DNA of 64,000 nucleotides from Mycolicibacterium komossense (GTDB lineage Bacteria; Actinomycetota; Actinomycetes; Mycobacteriales; Mycobacteriaceae): the NCBI RefSeq assembly GCF_025822605.1, contig NZ_JACKTY010000028.1:248555-312554 (forward strand). The letters run 5' to 3'. The translations under genes and the position numbers were made by a program. Below, one piece after another: positions 49,862 through 63,582 of the stretch (position 1 is the first letter of the stretch; every line of letters starts with the position of its first letter). The notes under the pieces are model-generated. The model did no database searches. It saw nothing but the letters and a program-made list of their open reading frames with translations, and had not been told where the DNA came from.

Positions 49862-52800
49862 CTAACCTCCGAGGCAGCCGGGCCCGAGAAGCGCCTTGAG
49901 GTCACCCATCAGCGCGGACGACGTCGTCACCCGCAGGGACTGGTCGAGTTCCAGCGTGGTGATGCGATCCCCGCTGATCAAGCGCAGATGCACCTGCGAG
50001 GTGCCGGGATGCCGGGCCAGCACCTGCTTGAGGGCACTGACCTTGTCCACGGTGCACTGCCGGGTGGGCAGACTCACCGCCAGCGGGCGGTCGACCTGGG
50101 CATTCGAGAAGTCCGGCACCACAAGATCATTGGCGATCAACGAGATGCGGTCATCGCGGATCGCCACCTTGGCGCTGACCAGCACGACGACGTCGTCGGC
50201 GATCTCCGCGCCGTGCAATGAGTAGGTCTGTGGGAAGAACAGCACCTCGATACCACCGGTGAGGTCTTCGATCTGCGCGGAAGCCCAGGGCATCCCGTTC
50301 TTGTTGACCCGCCGGTTCACCGACGCCAGAATGCCGCCGACCTTGACCTGGGTGTCATTGGCGACGTCCCCCTGCAGGATGGCGGGGATCTGAGTGTCGA
50401 CCTGGGCGCTCAGCAGGTGCGCGACACCGTTGAGTGGATGCCCGGAGACATAGAGCCCCAGCATCTCCCGCTCCAGGGCGAGCTTGTGCTTGTCATCCCA
50501 CTCGTCCTCGGGCACCTTGATGGTGAAGACGGAGTCCACCCCGGAGTCGGCCCCGCTGTCGCCGCCGCCGAAGAGGTCGAACTGGCCTATCGCTTCGGCC
50601 TTCTTGGTGCCCAGCACCGAGTCGACGGCGTCGGTGTGCACCAGGAACAGGCCCTTGCGGGGATGGTTGAGCGAATCGAAAGCGCCCGATTTGATCAGCG
50701 ACTCGGTGACCTTCTTGTTGCAGGCCGCGATGTCGATCTTGTTCAGATAGTCGGAGAAGTCGGTGTACTTGCCCTTCTCGGTGCGCGAATTGATCAGCGA
50801 GGCAACGACATTCGCGCCGACGTTACGCACTGCGCCAAGCCCGTAGCGGATATCGGAACCGACCGAAGCGAAGTTGAGTTCGGACTCGTTGACATCCGGC
50901 GGCAGTACCGTGATACCGAGGCGACGGCAATCGGCGAGGTAGACCGCCGCCTTGTCTTTGTCGTCACCGACCGAGGTCAGCAGACCGGCCATGTACTCGG
51001 CGGGAAAGTTGGCCTTGAGGTAGGCGGTCCAATAGGACACCAACCCATAGCCGGCGGCATGGGACTTGTTGAACGCGTAGTCGGCGAACGGCAGGACCGT
51101 ATCCCAGAGCGCCTTGACCGCGGCGGCGGAGAACCCGTTGCCCTTCATACCCTCGGAGAAGCCCTCGTACTCCTTGTCAAGGACTTCACGCTTCTTCTTG
51201 CCCATGGCTTTTCGGAGAATGTCTGCTCGGGCGAGCGAGTAGCCGGCCACCTTCTGCGCGATGCGCATGATCTGCTCTTGGTAGACGATCAGGCCGTAGG
51301 TTTCGGCCAGGATCTCCTGCAGCGGCTCTTCGAGCTCCGCGTGGATCGGCTTGATCGCCTGGCGGTTGTTCTTGCGGTCGGCGTAGTCGTTGTGGGCGTT
51401 GACCCCCATCGGGCCCGGCCGGTACAGCGCGATGACGGCGACGACATCCTCGAAACCGGTGGGCTGCATCTTGCGCAGCAGGTCACGCATCGGACCGCCG
51501 TCGAGCTGGAACACGCCCAAAGTGTCACCGCGGCCGAGCAATTCGAAGGTGGCCTGGTCGTCGAGCGGGATGTCGTCGAGGTCGAGGTCGATCCCCCGGT
51601 TGGACTTGATGTTGTCGATCGCGTCACCGATGATCGTCAGGTTTCGCAGGCCGAGGAAGTCCATCTTCAACAGACCGATGGCCTCACACGACGGGTAGTC
51701 CCAGCCGGTGATGACCGCGCCGTCCTGAGGGCGGCGCCACAGCGGGATGGCGTCGATCAGCGGTTCAGAACTCATGATGACCGCGCAGGCATGCACACCG
51801 GCGTTGCGGACCAGACCCTCAAGGCCGCGCGCCGTCTGATAGATGGTGCGGACATCGGGGTCGGTGTCGATCAGACTGCGGACCTCGGCGGCCTCCTTGT
51901 ACCGATCGTGAGCCGGATCGGTGATCCCCGAGAGCGGGATGTCCTTGGCCATGATCGGCGGCGGCAACGCCTTGGTGATCCGGTCGGCGATCGCGTAGCC
52001 CGGCTGACCGTAGTGCACGCGCGCTGAATCCTTCAGTGCGGCTTTCGTTTTAATGGTGCCGAAGGTGATGACCTGGGCGACGCGGTCGCTTCCCCACTTG
52101 TTGGCCGCATAGCGCAACATCTCGCCGCGACGGCGGTCGTCGAAGTCGATGTCGATATCGGGCATCGATGCGCGCTCGGGGTTGAGGAACCGTTCGAAAA
52201 GCAGCCCGTACTTGATGGGGTCGATATTGGTGATCCCCATGGCGTAGGCGACCAGCGACCCGGCGGCGGAACCGCGGCCCGGGCCGACGCGGATGTCGAC
52301 CGAGCGTGCGTAGTTGATCAGGTCGGCGACGATGAGGAAGTACGACGGATAGCCCTTGTCGCAGATCACCTGAATCTCGTACTGACCGCGATCGACGTAG
52401 TCCTGCGGAACGCCGCCGGGGAAGCGTCGGCGCAGACCCGCGTCGACCTCGTGTGTCAGCCACGACGCCTGGTCGTGGCCGTCGGGCACCGGGAAGATCG
52501 GCATCCGATCCTGCGGTGTCCAGACCTCGGCGTAGGACTGCACCCGCTCGCCGATCAGCAGTGTGCTGTCACACGCCTGCGGGATCTCGGCCCACAGGTG
52601 GCGCATATCCGCGGCCGACTTCAGGTAGTAGCCGTCACCGTCGAATTTGAACCGGTTCGGGTCGGACAGCGTCTTGCCGGTCTGGATGCACAGCAGCGCC
52701 TCGTGGTTGAGGGATGCGTCCTGGGTGACGTAGTGGCAGTCGTTGGTGGCCAGCGGCGGGATACCGAGTTTCTTGCCGACCTCCAGCAGGCCCTCACGAA

Positions 52801-53419
52801 CCCGCCGTTCGATCGACAGACCGTGGTCCATCAACTCCAGGAAGTAGTTCTCCGGCCCGAAGATCTCCCGCCATTTCGCGGCCGATTCCAATGCCTCACG
52901 CTCGTGGCCGAGCCGCAGCCGAGTCTGCACCTCACCGGAGGGGCAACCGGTGGTCGCGATGATCCCTTTCGCGTGCTCGGCGATGATCTCGGCGTCCATC
53001 CGCGACCATTTACCCAGCTGACCTTCGAATGAGGCGAGCGAGGACAGCTTGAACAGGTTCCGCAGGCCGGTGGCATTCTCGGCGACCATCGTCATGTGGG
53101 TGTACGAGCCGCTGCCCGAGACGTCGTCGCCTTTCTGGCCCGGATCGCCCCACAGGATGCGCTTGGTATCGAACCGCGATCCGGGAGCTATGTAAGCCTC
53201 GACTCCGATGATCGGCTTGATGCCGGCATCAGTGGCCTTGGTGTAGAACTCGCTGGCGCCGAACATGTTTCCGTGGTCGGTCATACCGATCGCGGGCATC
53301 TCCAGGCGCTGGGCCTCAGCAAGCATGGGCGCGATCTTCGCGGCACCGTCGAGCATCGAGTACTCGGTGTGGTTGTGCAGGTGCACGAAGGATCCCGACG
53401 AGGGGCTGCTGTTACCCAT
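49862..53419 (-). CDS. dnaE1: DNA polymerase III alpha subunit
   Basis: 1185 residues, full length. The N-terminal PHP domain (about 10-290) starts [16 protein letters not shown] and retains metal ligands, consistent with the proofreading 3'-5' exonuclease of mycobacterial DnaE1. The polymerase catalytic aspartates are in [40 protein letters not shown] and KSHAAGYGL mark the palm and fingers. An OB fold ([12 protein letters not shown]) and tail-binding region follow. It is the replicative polymerase and stands alone here. Long frames on the other strand are shadows. Confidence 0.97.
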   Translation of the reverse strand: MGNSSPSSGSFVHLHNHTEYSMLDGAAKIAPMLAEAQRLEMPAIGMTDHGNMFGASEFYTKATDAGIKPIIGVEAYIAPGSRFDTKRILWGDPGQKGDDVSGSGSYTHMTMVAENATGLRNLFKLSSLASFEGQLGKWSRMDAEIIAEHAKGIIATTGCPSGEVQTRLRLGHEREALESAAKWREIFGPENYFLELMDHGLSIERRVREGLLEVGKKLGIPPLATNDCHYVTQDASLNHEALLCIQTGKTLSDPNRFKFDGDGYYLKSAADMRHLWAEIPQACDSTLLIGERVQSYAEVWTPQDRMPIFPVPDGHDQASWLTHEVDAGLRRRFPGGVPQDYVDRGQYEIQVICDKGYPSYFLIVADLINYARSVDIRVGPGRGSAAGSLVAYAMGITNIDPIKYGLLFERFLNPERASMPDIDIDFDDRRRGEMLRYAANKWGSDRVAQVITFGTIKTKAALKDSARVHYGQPGYAIADRITKALPPPIMAKDIPLSGITDPAHDRYKEAAEVRSLIDTDPDVRTIYQTARGLEGLVRNAGVHACAVIMSSEPLIDAIPLWRRPQDGAVITGWDYPSCEAIGLLKMDFLGLRNLTIIGDAIDNIKSNRGIDLDLDDIPLDDQATFELLGRGDTLGVFQLDGGPMRDLLRKMQPTGFEDVVAVIALYRPGPMGVNAHNDYADRKNNRQAIKPIHAELEEPLQEILAETYGLIVYQEQIMRIAQKVAGYSLARADILRKAMGKKKREVLDKEYEGFSEGMKGNGFSAAAVKALWDTVLPFADYAFNKSHAAGYGLVSYWTAYLKANFPAEYMAGLLTSVGDDKDKAAVYLADCRRLGITVLPPDVNESELNFASVGSDIRYGLGAVRNVGANVVASLINSRTEKGKYTDFSDYLNKIDIAACNKKVTESLIKSGAFDSLNHPRKGLFLVHTDAVDSVLGTKKAEAIGQFDLFGGGDSGADSGVDSVFTIKVPEDEWDDKHKLALEREMLGLYVSGHPLNGVAHLLSAQVDTQIPAILQGDVANDTQVKVGGILASVNRRVNKNGMPWASAQIEDLTGGIEVLFFPQTYSLHGAEIADDVVVLVSAKVAIRDDRISLIANDLVVPDFSNAQVDRPLAVSLPTRQCTVDKVSALKQVLARHPGTSQVHLRLISGDRITTLELDQSLRVTTSSALMGDLKALLGPGCLGG

Positions 53420-53546
53420 AGGCCCGTCAGTCTAGGACTGCCGACCGACAGCGCCGAGCTACCGGCGGGGGTGATTCGGCCGTGTCTCGGCGTGGCGCCC
53501 CGGCGTGTCTTTGGGGCGCCGTCGAATGCCGTGGTTGAGTCGGGCG

Positions 53547-54224
53547 ATGAACCGGACCACCAACTCCCTTCGGGGCCGGACCGGGCTGGCTGTTGCGCTG
53601 CTCGGCGGCGTCCTGGCCCTGTCGGCCTGCGGCAGTGATCCGGCCGCTGAGCAGACCACCGCCACGGTGGCCGTCACCACGACCGCTGTCCCGACGGCGG
53701 CGCCAGCGGTGAACTGCGCGAAGGCCGACGGGGATGTCGAGACGCTGATCTGCAAGAACCCCGAACTGGTCAGCCTCGACCAGCAGCTGGCATCGGAGTT
53801 TCAGCATGCCGTCGACGAAGCACGGGACGAACCGGCAGCGACCCGGGCCGCACTGCAATCAGCTCAGGAGAACTGGAAGACCAGCCGCGACGACTGCTGG
53901 AAGGCGGACGACGCGCACCAGTGCGTGCTCGACGCCTACCGGACCCGGCTGGTCCAACTGAAAATCGACGATCCCGATACCGCGCGCCCGGAAACGATCG
54001 ATTATCGCTGCCCTGATCCGGCCAAACCTTTCACAGCCCGCTTCTACAACCAGTTCGATCCGCCGGCCGCTGTGCTGACCTGGGGTTCGGAATCGGCGAT
54101 CGTCTTCGCCGAGCAAACCGGCAGCGGTGCGCGCTACGGCAGCGAGGGCGTGGAGTACTGGGAACACCAGGGCGAGGTCACCGTGGATTTCCGGGGGAAC
54201 AAGTTCGTCTGCAGTACCCCCTAG
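53547..54224 (+). CDS. lprI: LprI-like lipoprotein with MliC-type lysozyme-inhibitor domain
   Basis: 225 residues from ATG 53547 (MNRTTNSLRGRTGLAV). A lipoprotein signal ends in the lipobox LSAC (Cys near 28). An LprI/DUF1311-like helical domain (about 55-140) has four cysteines in VNCAKAD, LICKNPE, DDCWKAD and HQCVLDAY. A C-terminal MliC-like beta domain (about 145-225) begins DYRCPDPAKPF and ends NKFVCST, two more cysteines. M. tuberculosis LprI (Rv1541c) inhibits lysozyme. It lies next to the RluD homologue region as in M. tuberculosis. Its stop shares CTAG with the convergent rarD. Confidence 0.85.
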   Translation: MNRTTNSLRGRTGLAVALLGGVLALSACGSDPAAEQTTATVAVTTTAVPTAAPAVNCAKADGDVETLICKNPELVSLDQQLASEFQHAVDEARDEPAATRAALQSAQENWKTSRDDCWKADDAHQCVLDAYRTRLVQLKIDDPDTARPETIDYRCPDPAKPFTARFYNQFDPPAAVLTWGSESAIVFAEQTGSGARYGSEGVEYWEHQGEVTVDFRGNKFVCSTP

Positions 54225-55129
54225 GAGCCGGCCGCTGCCGCGGAGCCCGAGCGCGACCGCCACGCGTCCGCACTGAACACCGCCAGCGCAACCCAGATCA
54301 ACCCGAACCCGACCCACCGGCCGGGCGGCATCGGCTCGTGCCCGACGAACACTCCCCAGGCCATCTGCAAAGCCGGGTTGAGATAGAACAACAAACCCAT
54401 CGTGACCATCGGCAATCGTTGTGCGCCGGCGGCGAACAGCAGTAACGGGATCGCTGTGACGGGTCCGGCGAGGATCAGCAGAATGCTGTGCCCGGTCCCG
54501 AAGTCGACGAAGTGTCCCTGCCCGACCACCTGCAGCGTGATCAGGTAGCCGGCCGCCAGTGGGAACGCCAAGAACGTTTCCACCGCCACGCTGACCCTCG
54601 GATCGGCCACCACCACTTTCTTGACCAACCCGTACGCCGCGAAAGAAGCGGCGAGCGCGATGGCGATATACGGCGGCGTACCCACCTCAACGGTGAGCAC
54701 CACCACCGCGACAACGGCGAGCGCCAGCGCGAACAGCTGCCAACGGCCGATGCGTTCCCGGAAGATCACCACCCCGAGTGCCACCGTGAGCAGTGGATTG
54801 ACGAAGTACCCCAGAGCCGCGTCGACGACGTGCCCGTGCGTCGCGGCGTAGATGTAGACACCCCAGTTGGCAGAGATCAGTGCCGATGCGGCCAGTAGCA
54901 GCAGCCAGGTCCGGGCGGACAGCCGACGCAGATCGCCGAACCGTCGGCCCACCAGCAGCACGAGGGTCAGGCTCAGAGCGCTCCACACGATGCGGTGAGC
55001 CAGGACCTCCATGGACCCGGCGGGCAGTAGCAGCGGGAAGAACCCCGGAGACAGACCCCACCAGCCGAACGCGCCGATACCGAACAGCACGCCCGAACGG
55101 CGGGATTGCTCAGCCGGCGTCCTGCTCAC
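54221..55129 (-). CDS. rarD: RarD-type EamA/DMT permease
   Basis: 302 residues, ten membrane spans, drug/metabolite transporter superfamily. The N-terminus [22 protein letters not shown] and the [10 protein letters not shown] segment are typical of RarD proteins; [20 protein letters not shown] and [20 protein letters not shown] are the two internal repeats. The substrate is unknown. GTG 55129 overlaps the stop of the pseudouridine synthase gene (GTGA), so it is the end of the lspA-rluD-rarD transcript. Confidence 0.87.
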   Translation of the reverse strand: MSRTPAEQSRRSGVLFGIGAFGWWGLSPGFFPLLLPAGSMEVLAHRIVWSALSLTLVLLVGRRFGDLRRLSARTWLLLLAASALISANWGVYIYAATHGHVVDAALGYFVNPLLTVALGVVIFRERIGRWQLFALALAVVAVVVLTVEVGTPPYIAIALAASFAAYGLVKKVVVADPRVSVAVETFLAFPLAAGYLITLQVVGQGHFVDFGTGHSILLILAGPVTAIPLLLFAAGAQRLPMVTMGLLFYLNPALQMAWGVFVGHEPMPPGRWVGFGLIWVALAVFSADAWRSRSGSAAAAGS

Positions 55130-56052
55130 TCGTGCTTGCGAAGCACGTCAAGAGCATGTTGCAGATCGGCCGGATATGGGCTGGTGAGCTCGATCTTGCG
55201 CCCGTCACCGGGATGCGTGAACGACAGGTACCGCGCGTGCAGCCATTGCCGTTCCAGCCCAAGCTTTTTCGCCAGCGTCGGATCGGCGCCGTAGGTGAGG
55301 TCGCCACAGCAAGGATGGTGGGTGGCCGAGAAATGCACACGGATCTGATGGGTCCGGCCGGTTTCCAGGTGTACGTCGAGCAAGCTGGCCGCGGTGAACG
55401 CCTCGACCGTGTCGTAATGCGTCACGCTGGCCCGGCCGCCCTCGGACACCGCGAACTTCCAGTCGTTGCTGCGGTGGCGGCCGATCGGTGCGTCGATGGT
55501 GCCGCTGGACGGATCTGGGTGTCCCTGCACCAGCGCGTGGTAGCGCTTGTCGACGGTGCGTTCCTTGAAGGCGCGCTTGAGCAATGTGTAGGCGCGCTCG
55601 GAGATCGCGACCACCATCACCCCCGATGTGCCCACGTCGAGACGCTGCACGATGCCCTGCCGCTCGTGCACACCGGAGGTGGTGATCCGGAAGCCGGCGG
55701 CGGCCAGCCCGCCCAGCACCGTCGGGCCGGTCCAGCCCACCGACGCGTGGGCAGCCACCCCGGCGGGTTTGTCCACGGCGACGATGTCGTCGTCGGCGTA
55801 GAGGATGTTCATCCCCTCGATCAACTCGGGGGTGTTCTCGATCGGCTTTGGCGCCTCGGGCAACCGGACTTCCAGCCACGCACCGGCGGGCAACCGATCG
55901 GATTTCCCGGCGGGCACGCCGTCCAGGTCGACGCCACCGTCTTCGGCCAGGGCGGCGGCCGCAGTCCTGGACAGTCCCAGTAGCCGAGCCAGACCTGCAT
56001 CCACGCGCATTCCTGCCAACCCCTCCGGGACCGGCATCGACCGTTCGGTCAT
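55126..56052 (-). CDS. rluD: RluA/RluD-family 23S rRNA pseudouridine synthase
   Basis: 308 residues. An N-terminal S4 domain (about 15-70, [16 protein letters not shown]) is followed by the catalytic domain with the Asp of [26 protein letters not shown], and the [13 protein letters not shown] segment that closes the active site. It isomerises uridines of large-subunit rRNA. Rv1540 is the counterpart. The ATG shares one base with the lspA stop. Confidence 0.93.
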   Translation of the reverse strand: MTERSMPVPEGLAGMRVDAGLARLLGLSRTAAAALAEDGGVDLDGVPAGKSDRLPAGAWLEVRLPEAPKPIENTPELIEGMNILYADDDIVAVDKPAGVAAHASVGWTGPTVLGGLAAAGFRITTSGVHERQGIVQRLDVGTSGVMVVAISERAYTLLKRAFKERTVDKRYHALVQGHPDPSSGTIDAPIGRHRSNDWKFAVSEGGRASVTHYDTVEAFTAASLLDVHLETGRTHQIRVHFSATHHPCCGDLTYGADPTLAKKLGLERQWLHARYLSFTHPGDGRKIELTSPYPADLQHALDVLRKHE

Positions 56053-56684
56053 CAGGCGGACTCGGTGGCGGGATCAGGGTCCGGCACGTCGTGGCCGCGC
56101 CGGCCGACGGTGTCGAAATCGAATCCGAACAGGGACAGCGCGACCAGCAGAATCGCCCCGCCGACGACCGCGGGGTCGGCCACGTTGAACACCGGCCACC
56201 AACCGACGGAGAAGAAATCGACGACGTGCCCGCGCAGCGGGCCCGGCGACCGGAAGAAGCGGTCCATCAGGTTCCCCAGCGCGCCGCCGAGGATCATCCC
56301 GAGACCGAGCGCCCACCATGGCGACACCAGGCGCCGGCCCATCCAGATGATGCCGATCACCACCCCGGTGGCGACGAGGGTGAGCACCCAGGTGTAACCG
56401 GTCGCCATCGAGAAGGCCGCTCCGGAGTTACGGACCAAGGTCCAGGTCACCGTGTCGCCGATGATCGACACCGGTTGCCCGGGCGTCAGCCAGCGCACCG
56501 CGAGGACCTTGGTGACCACGTCGAGCGCCAGCACCACGGCGGCGACCGACAACAGGAGCCGGAGCCGGATCCTTGGCTTGTCCACCGGCGCCTCAGGGGT
56601 TGCCGCCACCTCGGTGGTCGAGGCTTCCGGGGCTGCTGTGGCCTCGGTCACCGGCTCGGCGGAACCGGATGTTTCGTCAGTCAC
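56052..56684 (-). CDS. lspA: Lipoprotein signal peptidase II
   Basis: 210 residues, four membrane spans. It removes signal peptides at the lipobox Cys of prolipoproteins (the window encodes at least two, EfeO and LprI). Catalytic aspartates lie in GNLMDRFF and [22 protein letters not shown] and VRNSGAAFS are further family boxes. An Ala-Glu-Thr-rich cytoplasmic N-terminus of about 38 residues precedes the first span, as in other mycobacteria. The start is GTG 56684. Confidence 0.95.
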   Translation of the reverse strand: MTDETSGSAEPVTEATAAPEASTTEVAATPEAPVDKPRIRLRLLLSVAAVVLALDVVTKVLAVRWLTPGQPVSIIGDTVTWTLVRNSGAAFSMATGYTWVLTLVATGVVIGIIWMGRRLVSPWWALGLGMILGGALGNLMDRFFRSPGPLRGHVVDFFSVGWWPVFNVADPAVVGGAILLVALSLFGFDFDTVGRRGHDVPDPDPATESA

Positions 56685-56726
56685 CTCCCCATCATCCCCT
56701 ACCGATGGTCAGGCATGATCAGGCGC

Positions 56727-57671
56727 ATGAGCCGCGTCGTCGTGATCGCCACCGGCGGAACCATCGCCACGCGCTCGGACGCCGACGGGGTGAAGCGCCC
56801 CAGCCGAAGTGGTGCACAGCTGGTGTCCGGTGTCGATGCCGGCGTCGACATCGACGTGGTCGAGCTGATGGCCGTCGACAGCTCGCACCTGATGCCGGCC
56901 GACTGGGACCGGATCAGGGCCGCGGTTGCGCATGCCGCGGCTTCCCCGGACGTCGCCGGCATCGTCGTCACCCACGGCACCGACACGATGGAAGAGACCG
57001 CGCTGTGGCTCGACCTCACCTACAGCGGCATCGCGCCCGTTGTCGTCACCGGCGCCCAGCGCAGCGCGGACGCCCCCGATGCCGACGGACCGGCGAACCT
57101 GCGGGACGCTCTGATCCTGGCAGCCGATCCGGCGGCGCGTGGTCTTGGCGTCCTGGTGTGCTTTGCGGGCCGCGTACTGCAGCCACTGGGCCTGCAGAAG
57201 GTGGCCACCGAGGACCTCAGCGGCTTCGCCGGCACCTCGGTGGGCACAATTTCCGGTGGCCGTTTCCTCGCGGCCGGGGACAAGCAAAGGCCGGCGCTGG
57301 GCGCACTGTCGGCCGCGCAGGCGCCGCGCGTCGATATCGTCGCCGTCTACGCCGGCAGTGACGCGGTGGCGATGGACGCCTGCGTGGCTGCCGGCGCCGC
57401 GGCGCTGGTGCTGGAAGCGCTCGGCTCCGGGAATGCGGGCAGGGCTGTCATCGACGGTGTGGTCAAGCACTGCGCGGCCGGCATCGTCGTCGCCGTGTCG
57501 ACGCGGGTGCCCGGCGGTCAGGCCGGCGCGACCTACGGGCCGGGACGGGCGATGGTGGATGCCGGCGCGATCGTGGTACCGCAGCTGCGACCACCACAGG
57601 CGCGGGTGCTGCTGATGGCCGCACTGGCAGCGGGTCTACCGGCCGGTGATGTCCTCGCTCTCTTCGGCTGA
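56727..57671 (+). CDS. ansA: L-asparaginase
   Basis: 314 residues from ATG 56727 ([15 protein letters not shown]); an in-frame ATG 12 nt upstream is possible but leaves less family-like sequence. The two catalytic threonines are in ATGGTIATR and [11 protein letters not shown], with the Lys-type third motif region [18 protein letters not shown]. It hydrolyses asparagine to aspartate and ammonia. No signal peptide is visible. Divergent from lspA; its 3' end overlaps the convergent polymerase gene by 36 bp. Confidence 0.94.
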   Translation: MSRVVVIATGGTIATRSDADGVKRPSRSGAQLVSGVDAGVDIDVVELMAVDSSHLMPADWDRIRAAVAHAAASPDVAGIVVTHGTDTMEETALWLDLTYSGIAPVVVTGAQRSADAPDADGPANLRDALILAADPAARGLGVLVCFAGRVLQPLGLQKVATEDLSGFAGTSVGTISGGRFLAAGDKQRPALGALSAAQAPRVDIVAVYAGSDAVAMDACVAAGAAALVLEALGSGNAGRAVIDGVVKHCAAGIVVAVSTRVPGGQAGATYGPGRAMVDAGAIVVPQLRPPQARVLLMAALAAGLPAGDVLALFG

Positions 57672-59048
57672 CCGCTCGATATCGGCGACAAAATCAGGCC
57701 AGTCCAGGCTGTCCACCGGGTTCGCGCGGGTCACGGCTGGTTCCTCGACCGAGAACGTGCGGGTCGGACCCGGACCCGAACTGCGGGTCTCGAAGCGGAC
57801 CGTCATCACCCCGTGCCCGGCGCCCTGCACCCAGCCGTGGCCGAGATCGGGATGGGATACGTCGTCACCGATGCGCCAGCCACCGGCTTCGAGCGCGGGC
57901 GCCGCGACCGGCGCCCGGGTCTCACCGAGCTCGACCTGACCCTGATCCAGGTCGGGGAACAGCGATTCCTGACGCACATCCGACAGCCCGGAGAAACCCA
58001 CCCCCAGTAGCCGGATCGGCCCCACCTGCACCGGGTCCAGCAGCAGCCGGCGGGCGGTGGCGATCAGCGTCGCGGCCTCGGCGGTCGCGTAGGGCAGGGT
58101 TGCCGAGCGGGTCAACGTCGTCATATCGGTCTTCTTCAATTTGACCGTCACTGTCCTGGCACCGCGGCCGTCCCGCTCGAGGCGCTGATGCGCGTGCTCG
58201 GCGATCGGCCCGGCGGCGTCGTGCAACTGAGCCAGCGTCGTCAGATCGGTGGCGAACGTGGATTCCGCACTGATCTGTTTGGCCTCGGCCCGCTCGGCAA
58301 CCGGCCGATCGTCGATGCCCCTCGCGAGCCGGTGCAGCGCCGGTCCGATGGTCGCGCCAAGAATGCTGGCCGCCTCGGAATCGGCCAATGCGGCGAACTG
58401 ACCGACGGTCTCGATACCGAGTCGGTTGAGCTTCTCCTCCGCCACCGGGCCGATCCCCCACAGCCGACGGACCGGCAACCCCTCGAGCAGCAGTCGCTCC
58501 TCGGCTCGCCGAACCACCCGGACACCGTCTGGTTTGGCCAGCCCGGACGCGATCTTGGCGATCTGTTTACCGGCACCGGCGCCCACCGAAGCGGTCAGTC
58601 CGGTCTCCTCGCGGACCCGGCCCCGCAGGTGCTCGCAGAATTCGTGGACCTGCTCTGCGCTGGCGCCGACGAGTTCGGCGGGTTCCCCGAAGGCCTCGTC
58701 GAACGACAGCTGTTCCAGCACCGGGACGATGGCGCGGATGGTGTCGAAGACCCGCCGGCTGGCCACGCCGTACACGACACCGCGCGGCGGCAGCACGACC
58801 GCCGGGGCGCCGACCATCCGGCGCGCCTGATGCATCGGCATCGCCGAGCGCGCGCCGAACGGGCGTGCCTCGTAGCTCGCACCGGCCACCACACCGCGAC
58901 CGCCGAGACCACCCACCAGCACCGGCCGGCCACGCAGTGTCGGCCGGGTCAGCTGCTCGACGGAGGCGAAGAAGGCGTCCATATCGAGATGCAGGACCCA
59001 CCGTCCCGCCTGCGCAGGCGCGTCGGCGACAGAATCGGCGGCGTCCAC
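57636..59048 (-). CDS. dinX: Y-family DNA polymerase IV (DinX/DinB1)
   Basis: 470 residues from GTG 59048 ([17 protein letters not shown]). It performs translesion synthesis. The catalytic residues are in [13 protein letters not shown] and [23 protein letters not shown] is the steric-gate/finger region, [10 protein letters not shown] the thumb HhH, and the little finger ends near 350. The extra C-terminal 110 residues ([16 protein letters not shown]) follow the little finger, as in Rv1537. TAGCAT (minus strand 59061-59056) is placed for a leaderless start at this GTG; the longer frame overlaps the S4 gene. Confidence 0.9.
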   Translation of the reverse strand: MDAADSVADAPAQAGRWVLHLDMDAFFASVEQLTRPTLRGRPVLVGGLGGRGVVAGASYEARPFGARSAMPMHQARRMVGAPAVVLPPRGVVYGVASRRVFDTIRAIVPVLEQLSFDEAFGEPAELVGASAEQVHEFCEHLRGRVREETGLTASVGAGAGKQIAKIASGLAKPDGVRVVRRAEERLLLEGLPVRRLWGIGPVAEEKLNRLGIETVGQFAALADSEAASILGATIGPALHRLARGIDDRPVAERAEAKQISAESTFATDLTTLAQLHDAAGPIAEHAHQRLERDGRGARTVTVKLKKTDMTTLTRSATLPYATAEAATLIATARRLLLDPVQVGPIRLLGVGFSGLSDVRQESLFPDLDQGQVELGETRAPVAAPALEAGGWRIGDDVSHPDLGHGWVQGAGHGVMTVRFETRSSGPGPTRTFSVEEPAVTRANPVDSLDWPDFVADIERSAEESEDITGR

Positions 59049-59055
59049 AGTTTCG

Positions 59056-59083
59056 ATGCTATGGCCACCTCTCACGTTAATCT
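59056..59083. promoter_or_regulatory. Head-to-head leaderless promoters for dinX and the S4 gene
   Basis: The two start codons are only 42 bp apart. TAGCAT on the minus strand (59061-59056) lies 7 nt from the dinX GTG, and TAATCT on the plus strand (59078-59083) lies 7 nt from ATG 59091. Both match TANNNT and both predict start points at the initiation codons. RNA polymerase could probably not occupy both at once. Confidence 0.5.
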
Positions 59084-59090
59084 CACTGCC

Positions 59091-59309
59091 ATGCCCGCCC
59101 GCGACGTGCCGATCCGAGACGAATCCATTCGACTCGGCCAGTTCCTCAAGCTCGCCGATCTGATCGACAGCGGATCGGACGCCAAGGCGGCCATCGCCGA
59201 CGGGCTGGTCGAGGTGAACGGTGACGTCGAGACCCGGCGCGGTCGTCAGCTGCGGCCAGGGGACACCGTGTCGATCGGGGCGGACACCGCGCGCGTCACC
59301 GCGGGCTGA
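59091..59309 (+). CDS. Small S4-domain RNA-binding protein
   Basis: 72 residues from ATG 59091 ([16 protein letters not shown]). Nearly the whole protein is one S4 domain: [20 protein letters not shown], then [27 protein letters not shown] in sequence, like YbcJ/RqcP-type small S4 proteins that bind structured RNA or the ribosome. An ATG at 59061 is in frame but lies upstream of the predicted -10 and is rejected. It converges on ileS with 77 bp between, in which I see no clear terminator. Confidence 0.85.
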   Translation: MPARDVPIRDESIRLGQFLKLADLIDSGSDAKAAIADGLVEVNGDVETRRGRQLRPGDTVSIGADTARVTAG

Positions 59310-59386
59310 ATCCATCCGACTTCACGTATCAGGTTGTCGCCAGACCACTTTCGAACCGAACACGGTCACGCGGCGGTGAACACAAG

Positions 59387-62554
<3,168 letters not shown>

Positions 62555-62776
62555 TGCGGTCCGTCGTCTCCTGTGCCCAACGTCATGGCACGGGGACGAC
62601 GACGCGCTGGTGCGCGAGCGCCGCGGTACCACCCCGCTTGCACACGCACACGCGTGGCCGCTCAACTGCAGGCTGTGACGGGCCGTCCCGTTCGGTTCTA
62701 CTGGGCCTAATCAGCTGAGCTGATCAGGCTGTTCTTCCGAAGGCTCCCCGGTGATGGCCGGATCTGTGCCGTTCGG
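62555..62776 (-). ncRNA. T-box riboswitch (ileS leader, translational type)
   Basis: The leader RNA carries TGGTACCGCG (62631-62622 on the minus strand), a match to the T-box consensus UGGNACCNCG whose bulge pairs with the tRNA acceptor end. Stem I has the specifier ATC (Ile, 62755-62753) in GGCCATCACCGG, and the AGTAGAACCGAACGG segment follows. CGTCGTCGTCC near 62600 can pair with GGAGACGACGG, hiding the ribosome site, as in known mycobacterial ileS T-boxes that act on translation. TAGAAT (62787-62782) is the likely -10, giving a start near 62776. Uncharged tRNA-Ile would turn on ileS. Confidence 0.9.
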
Positions 62777-62813
62777 CTGAAATTCTACCGAGCGGCGCAA
62801 ATCCGACCCGGCG

Positions 62814-63446
62814 CTAGCGACCGAAGGCGCCGACAGCGATGGCGACGTCGGTCTTGCCCAGCAGCGCCGGGGTGGCCTCCGAGGTCAGCTCGATCAGAGC
62901 GAAGGGGAACTGCTCGGTGAGCTCTTCCACCGTGTAGGAGGCGAACTGCCGGCTGTCGTACTGCCAGTCCAGATACATCAGTCCGCCGTCGCGGTAGAAC
63001 CGAATCTCCAGGGCGTGGTCGAAGCACGCCAGCTCCGGAGCCGAGCCGCGGTAGGAGATCAGGACTTCCGCCGGCTGCTCGTGGGCGCGGCGCGGCGCGG
63101 CGCTGAGTTCACGATGCACGCTCACCAGCATCTCGCTGGCGCTGGCGCGCTCCGGTGCGGCGCAGTGCAGGGCCAGGGCGGAGGCGCTGTGCTCACCGCC
63201 GGTGAAATCGACCGCGACGTAGCCCTCACCGATGGTGCGGGCAATGGTGCGGCCGAGTGCGGCCAGAACGATCTCCTCGGTGGGGATGCCGAGGATTCGC
63301 TGCGCCTCGTCGAGCTCGTCGGTCAGCACCTCCGAAAGGGGCGCGGAGAACTTCGCCAGGTCTCCAGGACTGGGACGCCCGGCAATGTCGTAGTCGGTTA
63401 TCCGTAGCGGCGTCGAGTCCGATTGAGCGACATAAGGAGCAGCCAT
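62814..63446 (-). CDS. Condensation-domain-like protein, unknown function
   Basis: 210 residues from ATG 63446 (MAAPYVAQSDSTPLR). The second half (CFDHALEIRFYRDGGLMYLDWQYDSRQF taken in two parts, then YTVEELTEQFPFALIEL) resembles the C-terminal half of NRPS condensation domains. No HHxxxDG catalytic motif is present, so enzyme activity is doubtful. TAGCTT (minus strand 63459-63454) lies 7 nt before the ATG, suggesting a leaderless mRNA, and supports this start over the longer frame. It is divergent from a small HTH gene. No peptide synthetase genes are in the window. Confidence 0.7.
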   Translation of the reverse strand: MAAPYVAQSDSTPLRITDYDIAGRPSPGDLAKFSAPLSEVLTDELDEAQRILGIPTEEIVLAALGRTIARTIGEGYVAVDFTGGEHSASALALHCAAPERASASEMLVSVHRELSAAPRRAHEQPAEVLISYRGSAPELACFDHALEIRFYRDGGLMYLDWQYDSRQFASYTVEELTEQFPFALIELTSEATPALLGKTDVAIAVGAFGR

Positions 63447-63468
63447 GCAGATCAAGCTACACACCATG

Positions 63469-63510
63469 TCCCAAAAATGGGAGACCACTGCCAAAACCGT
63501 GACGGCAGTG
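63469..63510. promoter_or_regulatory. Two inverted repeats between divergent promoters, candidate operators
   Basis: tcccaaaaatggga (63469-63482) has 5-bp arms around a 4-nt A-run and sits about 22-35 bp upstream of the minus-strand start point. cactgcc (63486-63492) and ggcagtg (63504-63510) form 7-bp arms with an 11-nt spacer. Both lie in the 136-bp gap between the condensation-like gene and the HTH gene, so the HTH protein is the first candidate to bind them. Confidence 0.45.
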
Positions 63511-63582
63511 TCAATACAACAGGTGATGTCAAGTTTGCGGTTAGACGTGCCCAAAAGCGGGGTGCCCAGTTAAGGTGTAGTG

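Noticed and set aside
50417..52027. 536-codon plus-strand open frame
   Set aside because: Shadow of dnaE1 caused by high GC; Val/Asp/Arg-rich composition with no domain.
55848..56726. Upstream 293 codons of the ansA frame
   Set aside because: Antisense to lspA and the pseudouridine synthase gene; asparaginase homology begins at 56727.
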